A stretch of DNA of 64,000 nucleotides from an uncultured Paracoccaceae bacterium (GTDB taxonomy: Bacteria; Pseudomonadota; Alphaproteobacteria; Rhodobacterales; Rhodobacteraceae): positions 1 to 64,000 of the forward strand of contig CALMJS010000022.1 of the NCBI GenBank assembly GCA_937864535.1, read 5' to 3'. The first letter of the stretch is position 1. Each line of letters opens with the position of its first letter. This document shows positions 10,123 to 18,177 of this stretch, piece by piece. Made by a program: the position numbers and the translations under genes. Under the pieces are notes generated by a model, which had not been told where the DNA came from, made no database searches, and saw only the letters and a list, made by a program, of their open reading frames with translations.

Positions 10123-11049
10123 ATGGACAAAATCGAAGGTAGCGTGTTGGACAGGGTTCCCCCCGGTGCCCTGTCGCTGACCTTGACCCGCAGCACGATC
10201 AAAATGGTCCATTCCCGCACATGGAGCGTCGACAAGGCCAATCAGGTCTGGGACATTCTGATCGCGCTACAGGGGCGCGGCGAATACCTGATCAACGGTC
10301 AGCGGCTGTCGCTGTCACCGGGGCAGGCGCTGCTCATTCCGCCGCATACCCGGTTTCAGGGTTGGACCGAGAGCGAGGAACCCTACCTCGGGATTGCGCA
10401 GCATTTCACGCTCAAGATTTTTGGCGATCACGACCTGTTGGACCTGATGGAGCTATCACCTGTCGCGGACCTGGCGCCTTGGCCGGTGATGGAGCCCTTG
10501 GCATGGCATTTCCGCCAAAGTGCGCCGCCCGGATCAATCACCATGCCGCAAACCGCCCAGTTCATGGTACTGCTGAACGCCTATATCAATGCGGCCTTTC
10601 GCGGGTGGAAACCGGCCGCGGCAGGCCGGATCGAGGGCGCGGCGGGCATCGACGTTGCGGTGATGCAGGCCGCCTCGCGGATCAGCGGGGCCCCGCTGGA
10701 CCCGGACATCGCGCAGACCGCGCTGGCAGAGGCACCCTATAACCCCGACTATTTTCAGCGCGAATTTCAACGGCGTATCGGTCGAACGCCGCGCAAATAT
10801 CAGGAATTCTGCCGGATGGAGCGGGCCATGCACCTGCTAGAGAGCGGACATAATGTCGGGGCAACCGCCGCACTGGTCGGCTACAGCGATCCCTACTATT
10901 TTTCGCGGATGTTCAAACGCACGATGGGCCGCAGCCCGCGCGAGCACTTGGAACGCATCAGCCTAAGCCGCGATGGTAGGCTGATGCACTTTGACGAAGA
11001 CGCCCAAGAGGCCCTGATCGCGGCCGGGATCACCCCCAGCCGCGGGTAG
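10123..11049 (+). CDS. AraC-family transcriptional regulator
   Basis: The 308-residue protein has an N-terminal cupin-like sensor (GRGEYLINGQRLSLSPGQALLIPPHTRF pattern around residues 47-75) and a C-terminal double helix-turn-helix ending in VGYSDPYYFSRMFKRTMGRSPREH. It is divergent from the oligogalacturonide importer operon and just before kduD, so it likely senses a pectin-derived sugar and activates import. It therefore forms a second layer of control beside the GntR protein. Start ATG 10123 follows GAACGAAAAG, a weak ribosome site. Confidence 0.88.
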   Translation: MDKIEGSVLDRVPPGALSLTLTRSTIKMVHSRTWSVDKANQVWDILIALQGRGEYLINGQRLSLSPGQALLIPPHTRFQGWTESEEPYLGIAQHFTLKIFGDHDLLDLMELSPVADLAPWPVMEPLAWHFRQSAPPGSITMPQTAQFMVLLNAYINAAFRGWKPAAAGRIEGAAGIDVAVMQAASRISGAPLDPDIAQTALAEAPYNPDYFQREFQRRIGRTPRKYQEFCRMERAMHLLESGHNVGATAALVGYSDPYYFSRMFKRTMGRSPREHLERISLSRDGRLMHFDEDAQEALIAAGITPSRG

Positions 11050-11790
11050 TTAGCGGGCCAGCCAGCCGCCATCCACGTTGATCACCGCGCCATGCACATA
11101 GTCCGACGCCGGTGCCGACAGGAAAACCGCGGTATCGGCGATATCCTCGGCCCGGCCCCAGCGTCCGGCGGGAATCCGGTCGAGGATCGCCTTGTTCCGG
11201 TCGGGATCGGCGCGCAGGGCCTCGGTGTTGTTGGTTTCGATATAGCCGGGGGCAATGGCGTTGACGTTAATACCCTTGGCCGCCCATTCGTTGGCCAGCA
11301 GCTTGGTCAGCCCGGCAACGGCATGTTTCGAGGCGGTATAGGAGGGCACGCGAATGCCACCCTGAAACGACAAGAGCGAAGCGATATTGACCACCTTGCC
11401 GGTTTTGCCCTCGGCCAACAGCGCCTTGGCAAAGGCCTGACAGGTAAAGAACAGTGCCTTGGCATTGACATCCATCACCGCGTCCCAGTCCTCTTCGGTG
11501 AAATCGGTGCTGTCATTGCGGCGGATAATCCCCGCGTTATTGACCAAAATGTCGTAGCCAGCCCCGGCAAACAGCCCGGTCGCGGCCATCGGATCGGCAA
11601 AGTCCACCAAAACACTGTCGGCGGTGCTGCCAGCAGTACGGATCGCCGCGACAGTTTCGTCACACCTGCGCCGTCCGGCACAATGGACCTCGGCCCCGGC
11701 CCCGGCAAGGGCCACAGCTATCGCCTGCCCGATCCCGGTATTGGCGCCAGTCACCAGCGCCTTGCGCCCAGTCAAAGAAAAACGGTTCAT
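11050..11790 (-). CDS. kduD: 2-dehydro-3-deoxy-D-gluconate 5-dehydrogenase (EC 1.1.1.127)
   Basis: KduD reduces 3-deoxy-D-glycero-2,5-hexodiulosonate to 2-keto-3-deoxygluconate with NADH. This 246-residue classical short-chain dehydrogenase shows TGANTGIG (14-21), NNAG (84-87), and the active-site Tyr151/Lys155 in YTASK. Assignment over other SDRs rests on the coupled kduI gene: the KduD ATG at 11790 overlaps the kduI stop (ATGA). Enzymes that process the product further (KdgK, KdgA) are not in the window. Confidence 0.9.
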   Translation of the reverse strand: MNRFSLTGRKALVTGANTGIGQAIAVALAGAGAEVHCAGRRRCDETVAAIRTAGSTADSVLVDFADPMAATGLFAGAGYDILVNNAGIIRRNDSTDFTEEDWDAVMDVNAKALFFTCQAFAKALLAEGKTGKVVNIASLLSFQGGIRVPSYTASKHAVAGLTKLLANEWAAKGINVNAIAPGYIETNNTEALRADPDRNKAILDRIPAGRWGRAEDIADTAVFLSAPASDYVHGAVINVDGGWLAR

Positions 11791-12611
11791 TTCAGGTCCG
11801 CCGGCTGTACAAAATCCATATCCGTGTAGTCGATATTATCCCCGGCCATCGCCCAGATAAACGTATAGCTGCCGATCCCCGCGCCGGCATGGATCGACCA
11901 CGACGGCGAAATCGCGGCCTCTTCGTTGGCGACGATCAGGTGGCGGGTCTCGGTCGGTTCGCCCATCAGGTGGAGCACGCGCGAGGCGTCATCCATGCCC
12001 CAATAGAGATAGGCCTCCATCCGGCGATCGTGGATATGTGCGGGCATCGTATTCCAGACCGAACCATCCTCCAGCGCGGTATAGCCCAGCACCAACTGAC
12101 AGCTCTCCATCACCAAGGGGTGGATAAACTGGTTGATCGTCCGCTTGTTCGAGGTTTCTACCGCGCCCAATTTGACCTGCTTGCTCTCGGCAATGGTCAC
12201 CAGCCGGGAGGGGCATTTGCGATGCGCGGGGGCAGAGGTCAGATAGAACCGCCCCGCCCCGTCAAAGGTCACCGGACCCGACCCCATCCCCAGATAGAGG
12301 ACATCGCCGCGCTGCATGGTGTAGGTCTGGCCCTCGGCGCTGACGGTGCCGGTATCGCCGATGTTCACCACACCCAGTTCCCGACGATCGAGGAAAGACG
12401 GCGTCTTGGTTTCAGCGACCTGATCCAGCACCAAGGCCGCCCCGTCAGGCACCACACCGCCGATCACAAAGCGGTCGTAATGCGTGTAAACGAGGCGGAT
12501 TTCCCCAGCGGCAAACATGCCCTGCGCCAGAAAATGGCGGCGCAGCGTGTCGGTATCCATCCCCTTGGCATGGTCGGGATGAATGGCGTGGCGGGTTTCT
12601 ACGGTGAGCAT
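11787..12611 (-). CDS. kduI: 5-dehydro-4-deoxy-D-glucuronate isomerase (EC 5.3.1.17)
   Basis: KduI isomerises 4-deoxy-L-threo-5-hexosulose uronate, which forms when GH105 releases unsaturated galacturonate, to the KduD substrate. The 274-residue cupin has the zinc-binding stretch HIHDRRMEAYLYW at 192-204 (His192, His194, Glu199) and a later histidine in SIHAGAG, as in E. coli KduI. ATG 12611 follows GGAGGATTTGAG, so the longer upstream frame is not used. Two GntR-type sites lie 33-64 bases upstream. Confidence 0.93.
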   Translation of the reverse strand: MLTVETRHAIHPDHAKGMDTDTLRRHFLAQGMFAAGEIRLVYTHYDRFVIGGVVPDGAALVLDQVAETKTPSFLDRRELGVVNIGDTGTVSAEGQTYTMQRGDVLYLGMGSGPVTFDGAGRFYLTSAPAHRKCPSRLVTIAESKQVKLGAVETSNKRTINQFIHPLVMESCQLVLGYTALEDGSVWNTMPAHIHDRRMEAYLYWGMDDASRVLHLMGEPTETRHLIVANEEAAISPSWSIHAGAGIGSYTFIWAMAGDNIDYTDMDFVQPADLK

Positions 12612-12643
12612 CTCAAATCCTCCGGTCGCGCCGCCGTGGCGCG

Positions 12644-12675
12644 TTATCATACAAATTGGCACACTTGTATGGCAT
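12644..12675. promoter_or_regulatory. Pair of GntR/FadR-type sites upstream of kduI
   Basis: Two imperfect copies face opposite ways: TTGTATGATAA on the minus strand (12644-12654, 10 of 11 matching the kdgD site) and TTGTATGGCAT on the plus strand (12665-12675, 9 of 11). They lie between the kduI start and the end of the gntR gene, where the kduID promoter must be. Confidence 0.5.
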
Positions 12676-12695
12676 CACAACCCAGAGTCAACCTC

Positions 12696-13439
12696 TCAGG
12701 ATCGAAGCAACGCCCGATAGCGGGTTTGGCTGCCCTTGAGATGTTGACGCATCGCGGCACGCGCGCCCGCCTCGTCCCCGGACAGGATTGCCGTGACGAT
12801 CCTGTCGTGTTCCTGATCGATCATCGCGTAATAATCCCGCGCGACCTCTTTGCCCTGCTCGCCCATCATCGCGGTGCGCGGGATCACATTCGACCCCAGC
12901 ATCGTCAGAAATTCACGGAAACGGGGATTGTTGGTGGCATCGGCGATGGCCAGATGCAACCCGAGATCCGCCGCGGCGGTGTAATTCGAGGCAGGGATCT
13001 CTCGCGCTGCCTCGATGATCCGCTCTTCTTGCGAGGGAGAGCGCCGGATCGCCGCCAGTCCGGCGGATTCGACCTCGACCGCGGTGCGCAGTTCCAGCAG
13101 TTCGATGATCGAGGACAGTCGCGCGTAATCAACATTCTGGAACGGGACCGTCACCGGTTTGGCCGGTTCGATCACAAACACGCCAGACCCTTGGCGCGGC
13201 TCGACCAGACCATCGGCCTTGAGCGCGGCAATCGCTTCGCGCACAACGGTTCGGCTGACACCGTATTCCACGGTCAACATCGCTTCGCTCGGCAAACGAT
13301 CGCCCGGCGTATAGTCGCCTTTTTCGATTTGCGACTTCAGTGAATCTCTTACGGCAGCGACGAGGGTGGTGCTGCGGGCTGTGGGGGCGGGAATGGCCGG
13401 TCTCCTGACAATAGTCTGCGGCCATAGTAGCTTGGCCAC
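12696..13439 (-). CDS. GntR-family (FadR/FCD subfamily) transcriptional regulator of uronate genes
   Basis: The 247-residue protein has an N-terminal winged helix (LPSEAMLTVEYGVSRTVVREAI, then GLVEPRQGSGVFV) and an all-helical FCD effector domain with the usual metal-site histidines (GLHLAIAD, EHDRIV). The start used is GTG 13439; the ribosome site is weak and a slightly different start is possible. Its position beside kduID and the shared TTGT-N3-ACAA sites ahead of kdgD, araC/importer, kduI and itself suggest a UxuR/ExuR/KdgR-like repressor relieved by a uronate intermediate. Confidence 0.87.
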   Translation of the reverse strand: MAKLLWPQTIVRRPAIPAPTARSTTLVAAVRDSLKSQIEKGDYTPGDRLPSEAMLTVEYGVSRTVVREAIAALKADGLVEPRQGSGVFVIEPAKPVTVPFQNVDYARLSSIIELLELRTAVEVESAGLAAIRRSPSQEERIIEAAREIPASNYTAAADLGLHLAIADATNNPRFREFLTMLGSNVIPRTAMMGEQGKEVARDYYAMIDQEHDRIVTAILSGDEAGARAAMRQHLKGSQTRYRALLRS

Positions 13440-13464
13440 TCAGAGCGTCAACCTGTACGATCAC

Positions 13465-13475
13465 ATATATGACAA
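13465..13475 (+). promoter_or_regulatory. GntR/FadR-type site upstream of the gntR gene (autoregulation)
   Basis: ATATATGACAA matches 9 of 11 positions of the kdgD operator and sits 26 bases ahead of the GTG start of the GntR gene, in its short promoter gap. This suggests self-repression. Confidence 0.45.
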
Positions 13476-13476
13476 G

Positions 13477-14106
13477 TTACCACAGCAGCCATCGCGTACC
13501 CCAGCGCACCGTTGCCAGTGTGACAACGCAGATCGCCAGACCATACCACGGCACGTAGAACATCGGATTGTCCTGTGTGCAGAACAGCGAATAGCCTGCT
13601 GCCGCCCCTGCACCAGCGGCCAAGCCCACGAATGTCGCCGTCAGTCGCGGGCGCACCGATGCCCCGCGCGACGCCAGCCGAAGGCCGATGATCGCGGGAA
13701 CGACCGACAACAGGATGATCAACCCGATGCATTCGCCCAAGTAGAATGGCCTTGCCTCGGCGAACCAGAGATCCGCTGGACGGCCAAGCATCCCGAACAC
13801 CGCTGTGACAACGACAGGCACCATCAGCGTCCAGCCCCATGACAATCGCAGGACCCGGCCCGGTCGCGCCAATCGGGTCACCGCCCACCATGCAAAGCCC
13901 ATCACCGCCAATGGCAGCAGGGTTTTGACCGCGATCAGCGGATTGGCCATCTGCGATATCAAATCCGGCCGCACACCAAACGCCAGCAGAAACAGCGCCG
14001 CCGGCACCGCCACCGCCAAGCCAAAGCGTTCCGACAACGCCCTCGGGTTCAACACCTCTGCCTGCGGGGATCGGGAAAGGCTGTTGATCAGATCATCGGT
14101 CCGCAT
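13477..14106 (-). CDS. nrsF: NrsF-like anti-sigma factor (DUF1109), inner membrane
   Basis: NrsF proteins hold the ECF factor SigF inactive at the membrane. This 209-residue protein has about six hydrophobic segments after a short cytoplasmic N-terminus. Cys126 (LGECIG) and Cys176 (LFCTQD) have the 50-residue spacing of the cysteine pair described as functionally important in Caulobacter NrsF. Its start overlaps sigF by 14 bases, so the pair is made together. It probably senses copper or another metal/oxidant and releases SigF to switch on the bufferin operon. Confidence 0.87.
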   Translation of the reverse strand: MRTDDLINSLSRSPQAEVLNPRALSERFGLAVAVPAALFLLAFGVRPDLISQMANPLIAVKTLLPLAVMGFAWWAVTRLARPGRVLRLSWGWTLMVPVVVTAVFGMLGRPADLWFAEARPFYLGECIGLIILLSVVPAIIGLRLASRGASVRPRLTATFVGLAAGAGAAAGYSLFCTQDNPMFYVPWYGLAICVVTLATVRWGTRWLLW

Positions 14107-14659
14107 CGCGCTGCCCCTTTGCTAACACTTCCAATTTCCTGAGCGCACGGTGCAGGCTGACCCGCAACGTCCCCTCCGAGACTTTCATCTGCGCCGCCAC
14201 CTCTGCGGGGCTTTGCTCTTGTAGTTTGATCGCCGTCACGATCCGGGCCGAGCGCGCATCGAGGCCGCTCATCAACTGCGCCACCTCTGCCACCGCCTCT
14301 GCCCCGGCCCCATGGGCCTGCGCGGTTTCGTCCTCCAGAAACTCTGCCATCTCCTCGATCGGCAGATGGGTCGCGACACCGCGACGCCGGAACGCATCGA
14401 TCACCTTGTAGCGGGTGATCGCGAACAGCCACGGCCGCAGCGGCTGATCGGGGGACCAAGTATGTCGTTTGGCGTGAATGGCCAGCAGAACCTCTTGCAC
14501 GATGTCCTCATGCTGATCGGGCGGCAGGTTACGGCCCCGCGCGCGGACAATCCCCCGCAGGACAGGCGTAATCGCGTGCAAAAGACGGGCGTAGGCACGC
14601 CCATCCCCCGCAATCGCCGATCGCATCAGCCCGGCCCAGAGGTCTTCTGTTTCAGTCAT
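14093..14659 (-). CDS. sigF: ECF sigma factor, SigF-like
   Basis: The 188-residue protein has region 2 (QHEDIVQEVLLAIH, then RPWLFAITRYKVIDAFRRR) and region 4 (LQEQSPAEVAAQMKVSEGTLRVSLHRALRKL), without a C-terminal extension. It is cotranscribed with nrsF and divergent from bufA, the arrangement of the Caulobacter SigF regulon. ATG 14659 has GAAGGG upstream. The proposed promoter at 14672-14696 would give only a very short 5' leader, so either the start or the transcription start may be slightly different. Confidence 0.9.
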   Translation of the reverse strand: MTETEDLWAGLMRSAIAGDGRAYARLLHAITPVLRGIVRARGRNLPPDQHEDIVQEVLLAIHAKRHTWSPDQPLRPWLFAITRYKVIDAFRRRGVATHLPIEEMAEFLEDETAQAHGAGAEAVAEVAQLMSGLDARSARIVTAIKLQEQSPAEVAAQMKVSEGTLRVSLHRALRKLEVLAKGQRDADR

Positions 14660-14671
14660 CGTACCCTTCAG

Positions 14672-14696
14672 TTCGCTGGACCAGCAGGTTTGTTAC
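14672..14696 (-). promoter_or_regulatory. Predicted SigF promoter for sigF-nrsF (GTAAC-N16-CGAA)
   Basis: On the minus strand GTAAC (14696-14692) and CGAA (14675-14672) are separated by 16 bases. These are the -35 and -10 elements reported for Caulobacter SigF, and the same pair occurs ahead of bufA on the opposite strand, implying autoregulation. Confidence 0.6.
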
Positions 14697-14774
14697 AGGC
14701 TGCAGCCAAATATTCCGAATTTCGGGGAAAATTCACGGAAATTTTCACAACCCGATCACCAGCGCGTGAACGGC

Positions 14775-14800
14775 GTAACGCTGGCGACCCGGCCCGCGAA
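14775..14800 (+). promoter_or_regulatory. Predicted SigF promoter for bufABCD (GTAAC-N17-CGAA)
   Basis: GTAAC at 14775-14779 and CGAA at 14797-14800 are 17 bases apart, one more than in the divergent copy. Transcription would start near 14807, leaving a leader of about 45 bases before bufA with its GGAG site at 14840-14843. Confidence 0.6.
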
Positions 14801-14852
14801 TTGACCAATGAGGACGCAAACAGCGCCTCTTACACACATGGAGATTTTGAAA

Positions 14853-15131
14853 ATGTCGATCCTGTCCAAAACCCTGCCGCTGACCGCGAGCCTTGCAACC
14901 GCTCTGACCCTCGCTGCGGCTGGCGTGGCCCATGCCGATGGCGAAATGGAAAAGTGCTATGGCGTTTCGATGGCTGGCCAGAACGATTGCGCCGCCGGAC
15001 CGGGCACCACCTGCGCAGGCACCTCGACGATGGATTATCAGGGCAACGCCTGGAAATATGTCCCGGCTGGCACCTGCGCCACGATCGAAACCCCGAACGG
15101 CATGGGGTCGCTGGAGCCGATCGCAGGCTAA
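14853..15131 (+). CDS. bufA: Bufferin precursor peptide (DUF2282), copper-buffering RiPP
   Basis: This 92-residue peptide has a Sec signal (cleavage after VAHA, residue 28) and a mature part with four cysteines, Cys35 (EKCYGVS), Cys46 (NDCAAG), Cys54 (TTCAGT) and Cys75 (GTCATI). That is the bufferin/DUF2282 pattern. Known bufferins are modified at cysteines by a DUF692 iron oxygenase (BufB) and bind copper in the periplasm. ATG 14853 is chosen because GGAG lies ten bases upstream; an ATG at 14838 has no such site. A strong hairpin follows the gene, consistent with higher expression than bufBCD. Confidence 0.9.
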   Translation: MSILSKTLPLTASLATALTLAAAGVAHADGEMEKCYGVSMAGQNDCAAGPGTTCAGTSTMDYQGNAWKYVPAGTCATIETPNGMGSLEPIAG

Positions 15132-15142
15132 CCCGCCCCAAA

Positions 15143-15162
15143 GGGGGCGCCCCAGCGCCCCC
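15143..15162 (+). other. Intercistronic hairpin between bufA and bufB
   Basis: A perfect 8-bp GC stem (GGGGGCGC / GCGCCCCC) with a CCCA loop lies 12 bases after the bufA stop. There is no T run, so it is more likely a 3'-end stabiliser or partial attenuator that raises precursor peptide over its modifying enzymes than a full terminator. Confidence 0.65.
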
Positions 15163-15192
15163 CAACCCATCCTTTGCCGTCAGAGGTCCGCC

Positions 15193-16047
15193 ATGTCCCA
15201 ATTGCCCGCACAGGCCGGTATCGGTTTCAAACCGCAGCACTATCGCGGCTTGCTCGATACCAAACCATCGCTTGGGTTTCTCGAAGTCCATGCAGAGAAT
15301 TACATGGGGGCTGGGGGGCCGCCCCATGCGATGCTGACCGCGCTGCGGGCGGATTACGCACTGTCTGTGCATGGCGTGGGCCTGTCGATCGGCGGCCCTG
15401 CCCCCTTGGACACGGACCATCTGGCGCGGCTGCGCACCCTGCTGGACCGCTATGAACCGCAGAGTTTTTCCGAGCACCTTGCTTGGTCGTCACATGGCGA
15501 TGCCTATCTGAACGATCTGCTGCCCCTACCCTATACCGAACACACCCTGCAGACCGTCTGCGATCACGTCGATCAGACCCAAGAGGCGCTGGGTCGGCAA
15601 ATGCTGCTGGAAAACCCGTCCACCTATGTGTTGTTCGACACCTCGACCATTCCCGAAACCGAATTTCTGGCGGAAATCGCGCGGCGCACGGGCTGCGGTC
15701 TCTTGCTCGACGTCAACAATGTATTCGTGTCCTGTAGCAATCACCGCACCGGCGCGCGGGCCTATCTGGATCAATTTCCCCTCGATGCCGTTGGCGAGGT
15801 GCATCTGGGGGGCCACGAGGCAGAGGACCTGCCCGGAGGTCCCCTGCTGATCGACAGTCACGGCCGCGAGGTCGCAGAGCCCGTCTGGACCCTGTTCCAA
15901 GAGGTTATCGCGAAAACCGGCCCGCTCCCGACGTTGATCGAATGGGACAATGACGTGCCTGACCTGCCCGTCCTCTTGGCCGAGGCGGATCGTGCGCAAA
16001 CCATTCTCACCGCAAATCCAAAGGGGCAGCTCTATGCAGCCCAGTAA
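15193..16047 (+). CDS. bufB: DUF692 multinuclear non-heme iron oxygenase (MNIO), bufferin maturase
   Basis: The 284-residue TIM-barrel protein shows DUF692/MbnB family motifs: EVHAENYMG (31-39), [10 protein letters not shown] (58-67), FSEHLAW (92-98), LENPSTY (139-145), [11 protein letters not shown] (171-181), EVHLGGH (202-208), DSHG (221-224) and IEWDND (249-254). These contain the His/Asp/Glu ligands of the iron cluster. The enzyme is expected to modify BufA cysteines in the cytoplasm. ATG 15193 follows AGAGG. Its end overlaps bufC by 14 bases. Confidence 0.92.
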   Translation: MSQLPAQAGIGFKPQHYRGLLDTKPSLGFLEVHAENYMGAGGPPHAMLTALRADYALSVHGVGLSIGGPAPLDTDHLARLRTLLDRYEPQSFSEHLAWSSHGDAYLNDLLPLPYTEHTLQTVCDHVDQTQEALGRQMLLENPSTYVLFDTSTIPETEFLAEIARRTGCGLLLDVNNVFVSCSNHRTGARAYLDQFPLDAVGEVHLGGHEAEDLPGGPLLIDSHGREVAEPVWTLFQEVIAKTGPLPTLIEWDNDVPDLPVLLAEADRAQTILTANPKGQLYAAQ

Positions 16048-16804
16048 CCTGCCCGACGATCACACCGCCGCCATGACCCGCGCCCTGCTGGGCGGCGGCA
16101 TCCCGCGCGGGGTCACCGTAAAGCGGGGCCAGGACCGTGCCCGGCGCTTTGCCGTCTATCGCAACAACGTCATGCATTCGCTGACGCAGGCTCTGGCCAC
16201 GCGGTTTCCGGTAATTGAACGACTGGTCGGGACCGAGTTTTTTACGGCGATGGCACGGGTCTATATCGAACAGCACCCGCCGCGCTCGCCGCGCCTGTTT
16301 GAGTGGGGCGACACGTTCGCGGAGTTTTTGCGCGGGTTTGCCCCCGCCGCCAGCCTACCCTACGCGGCCGACGTGGCGCGGATCGAATATGCGCGCGGTG
16401 TGGCCTATCATTCTGCCGACCTGACCGCCCTGAGCGACGCCGAACTATCTGCTGTTGCGGGCTGGGCGGATCGGGCGCGGCTGGTTCTGCATCCTTGCGT
16501 CCAGATGATCCGGTCCAACTATGCCATCGTTGACATCTGGCAGGGCAACCAGCCCGACCAAGCCCCGCGCCCCATCGCGCATCGCGCCCAAACGGCGCTG
16601 GTCCTGCGCACGCCGCACCATGCGATTCCGGTCCTGTCCTTGACCGAGGCCGAGGCCGCCATGCTGGGGGCTATTCTGGCTGGAATGCCCCTGCTCGAGG
16701 CGATGATGGCCGCGCAGCGGGTTGACCCTGCACATTCCCCCAACACGCTGATTGCCCTGTTGCACAGCCACCAAACCATTATTTCCGCTCAGGAGGTTTC
16801 ATGA
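16034..16804 (+). CDS. bufC: DUF2063 partner protein of the bufferin maturase
   Basis: DUF2063 (HvfC/BufC-type) proteins accompany DUF692 oxygenases and are thought to recognise the precursor peptide. This one is 256 residues, with the family's N-terminal [29 protein letters not shown] block near residues 36-65. ATG 16034 lies within the bufB end (14-base overlap) and the stop overlaps the bufD start (ATGA), so all three are translationally linked. Confidence 0.88.
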   Translation: MQPSNLPDDHTAAMTRALLGGGIPRGVTVKRGQDRARRFAVYRNNVMHSLTQALATRFPVIERLVGTEFFTAMARVYIEQHPPRSPRLFEWGDTFAEFLRGFAPAASLPYAADVARIEYARGVAYHSADLTALSDAELSAVAGWADRARLVLHPCVQMIRSNYAIVDIWQGNQPDQAPRPIAHRAQTALVLRTPHHAIPVLSLTEAEAAMLGAILAGMPLLEAMMAAQRVDPAHSPNTLIALLHSHQTIISAQEVS

Positions 16805-17238
16805 TTTCGCAGCTTCGCCGTCTCGACGCGCTCCTGTCGCAGATGCCATGGGACATCGCAGCCCTGGCGCTGCGCCTGTGTCCGGCGTGGGCGTTTTTCG
16901 CCTCTGGCCTGACCAAGGTTGATGCGACCGGGATCAAGGACAGCACGTGGTTCCTGTTCGAACATGAATATGCCCTGCCACTGATTCCCTCGGCGCTGGC
17001 GGCGGTGATGGCGACCTGCGCGGAATTGACCCTGCCGATCCTGTTGGCATTGGGGTTCGCCACCCGGCTCTCGGCCTTGGGTCTGTTGATGATGACGTTG
17101 GTCATCCAGACCTTTGTCTACCCCGGCGCATGGCCGACGCATGGCCTCTGGGCGGCGGCCTTCCTCGGGATCATTGCGGGCGGCCCCGGACGGCTCTCGG
17201 TCGATCGGATTGTGCTGGGACCACAGCCTAGCAAATAG
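16801..17238 (+). CDS. bufD: DoxX-family membrane protein of the bufferin operon
   Basis: The 145-residue product has four hydrophobic helices and the DoxX pattern ([38 protein letters not shown]). DoxX proteins are the usual last member of bufferin operons; their role is not settled. ATG 16801 follows AGGAGG and overlaps the bufC stop. The operon probably ends here, although no clear terminator is seen in the 108-base gap to the next gene. Confidence 0.85.
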   Translation: MISQLRRLDALLSQMPWDIAALALRLCPAWAFFASGLTKVDATGIKDSTWFLFEHEYALPLIPSALAAVMATCAELTLPILLALGFATRLSALGLLMMTLVIQTFVYPGAWPTHGLWAAAFLGIIAGGPGRLSVDRIVLGPQPSK

Positions 17239-17346
17239 GCAACCCATCGGACCAAAGCCGCCAATCCCAGAATTTTTGTCCATTTGTCATGTGTTTGTCG
17301 AACTGTTCCTTCATTTTGGTTCGAAAGACAAAAGGAGGAGCCGGGT

Positions 17347-18108
17347 ATGTTTTCCCTGGCAGGCAAACGGGCATTGATCGTCGGCGTAGCAAACGAGAAC
17401 TCCATCGCATGGGGCTGCGCCAAGGCGCTCAAGGCACAGGGCGCGGACATCGTGATGACATGGCTCAACGCCAAGGCCGAACCGCATGTGCGACCACTGG
17501 CCGAACAGATCGGCGCGACGCTGATGGGGCCGCTCGATGTCAGCGTGCCCGGGCAGGCGGAAGCCATGTTCGACCTGATTGCCGAAACTTGGGGGCGGCT
17601 GGATGTGCTGCTGCATTCCATCGCCTATGCCCCGCGCGACGATCTACACGGACGGGTGATTGACTGTTCCGCCGCAGGCTTTGGGCAGGCGATGGATATC
17701 TCCGTCCATTCGTTTTTGCGGATGATCCACATGGCAGAGCCGTTGATGCGCGACGGTGGCACCTGCATGACCGTGTCGTTCATGGGCTCGGGGCGCGTCG
17801 TGGATAACTACAACATGATGGGTCCGGTCAAGGCCGCGCTCGATTGCGCCGTGCGCTATGCCGCCGCGGAACTGGGCGGCGCAGGTATCCGTGTCCATGC
17901 CCTGTCGCCCGGACCGATGGCCACCCGAGCCGCCAGTGGCTTGGCCCATTTCGATGCCCTGCTGTCCAAAGCCGCAGAGCGCGCCCCGACCCATCAGTTG
18001 ACGACACTGAACGATGTGGGCGCGATGGCTGCGTTTCTGGCCTCGGACGAGGCACGCAATCTGACCGGCGGCATCCACGCCATCGACGGTGGCTATTCGA
18101 TTACCTGA
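17347..18108 (+). CDS. FabI-like enoyl-[acyl-carrier-protein] reductase / SDR
   Basis: This 253-residue protein starts MFSLAGKRALIVGVANENSIAWG, the FabI form of the nucleotide-binding loop, and has the FabI-type active site NYNMMGPVKAAL with Tyr and Lys seven residues apart. FabI reduces trans-2-enoyl-ACP in fatty-acid elongation. It stands alone between bufferin and RND genes, so it may be an accessory FabI homologue rather than the housekeeping copy. ATG 17347 has AAAGGAGGAG upstream. Another SDR activity is possible. Confidence 0.78.
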   Translation: MFSLAGKRALIVGVANENSIAWGCAKALKAQGADIVMTWLNAKAEPHVRPLAEQIGATLMGPLDVSVPGQAEAMFDLIAETWGRLDVLLHSIAYAPRDDLHGRVIDCSAAGFGQAMDISVHSFLRMIHMAEPLMRDGGTCMTVSFMGSGRVVDNYNMMGPVKAALDCAVRYAAAELGGAGIRVHALSPGPMATRAASGLAHFDALLSKAAERAPTHQLTTLNDVGAMAAFLASDEARNLTGGIHAIDGGYSIT

Positions 18109-18177
18109 CAAAACCGCAACGGAAATTCTGCGCCGCAGCGTTTCATCGAAAACCCCTTCTCTGAACGTGGATTTCCG

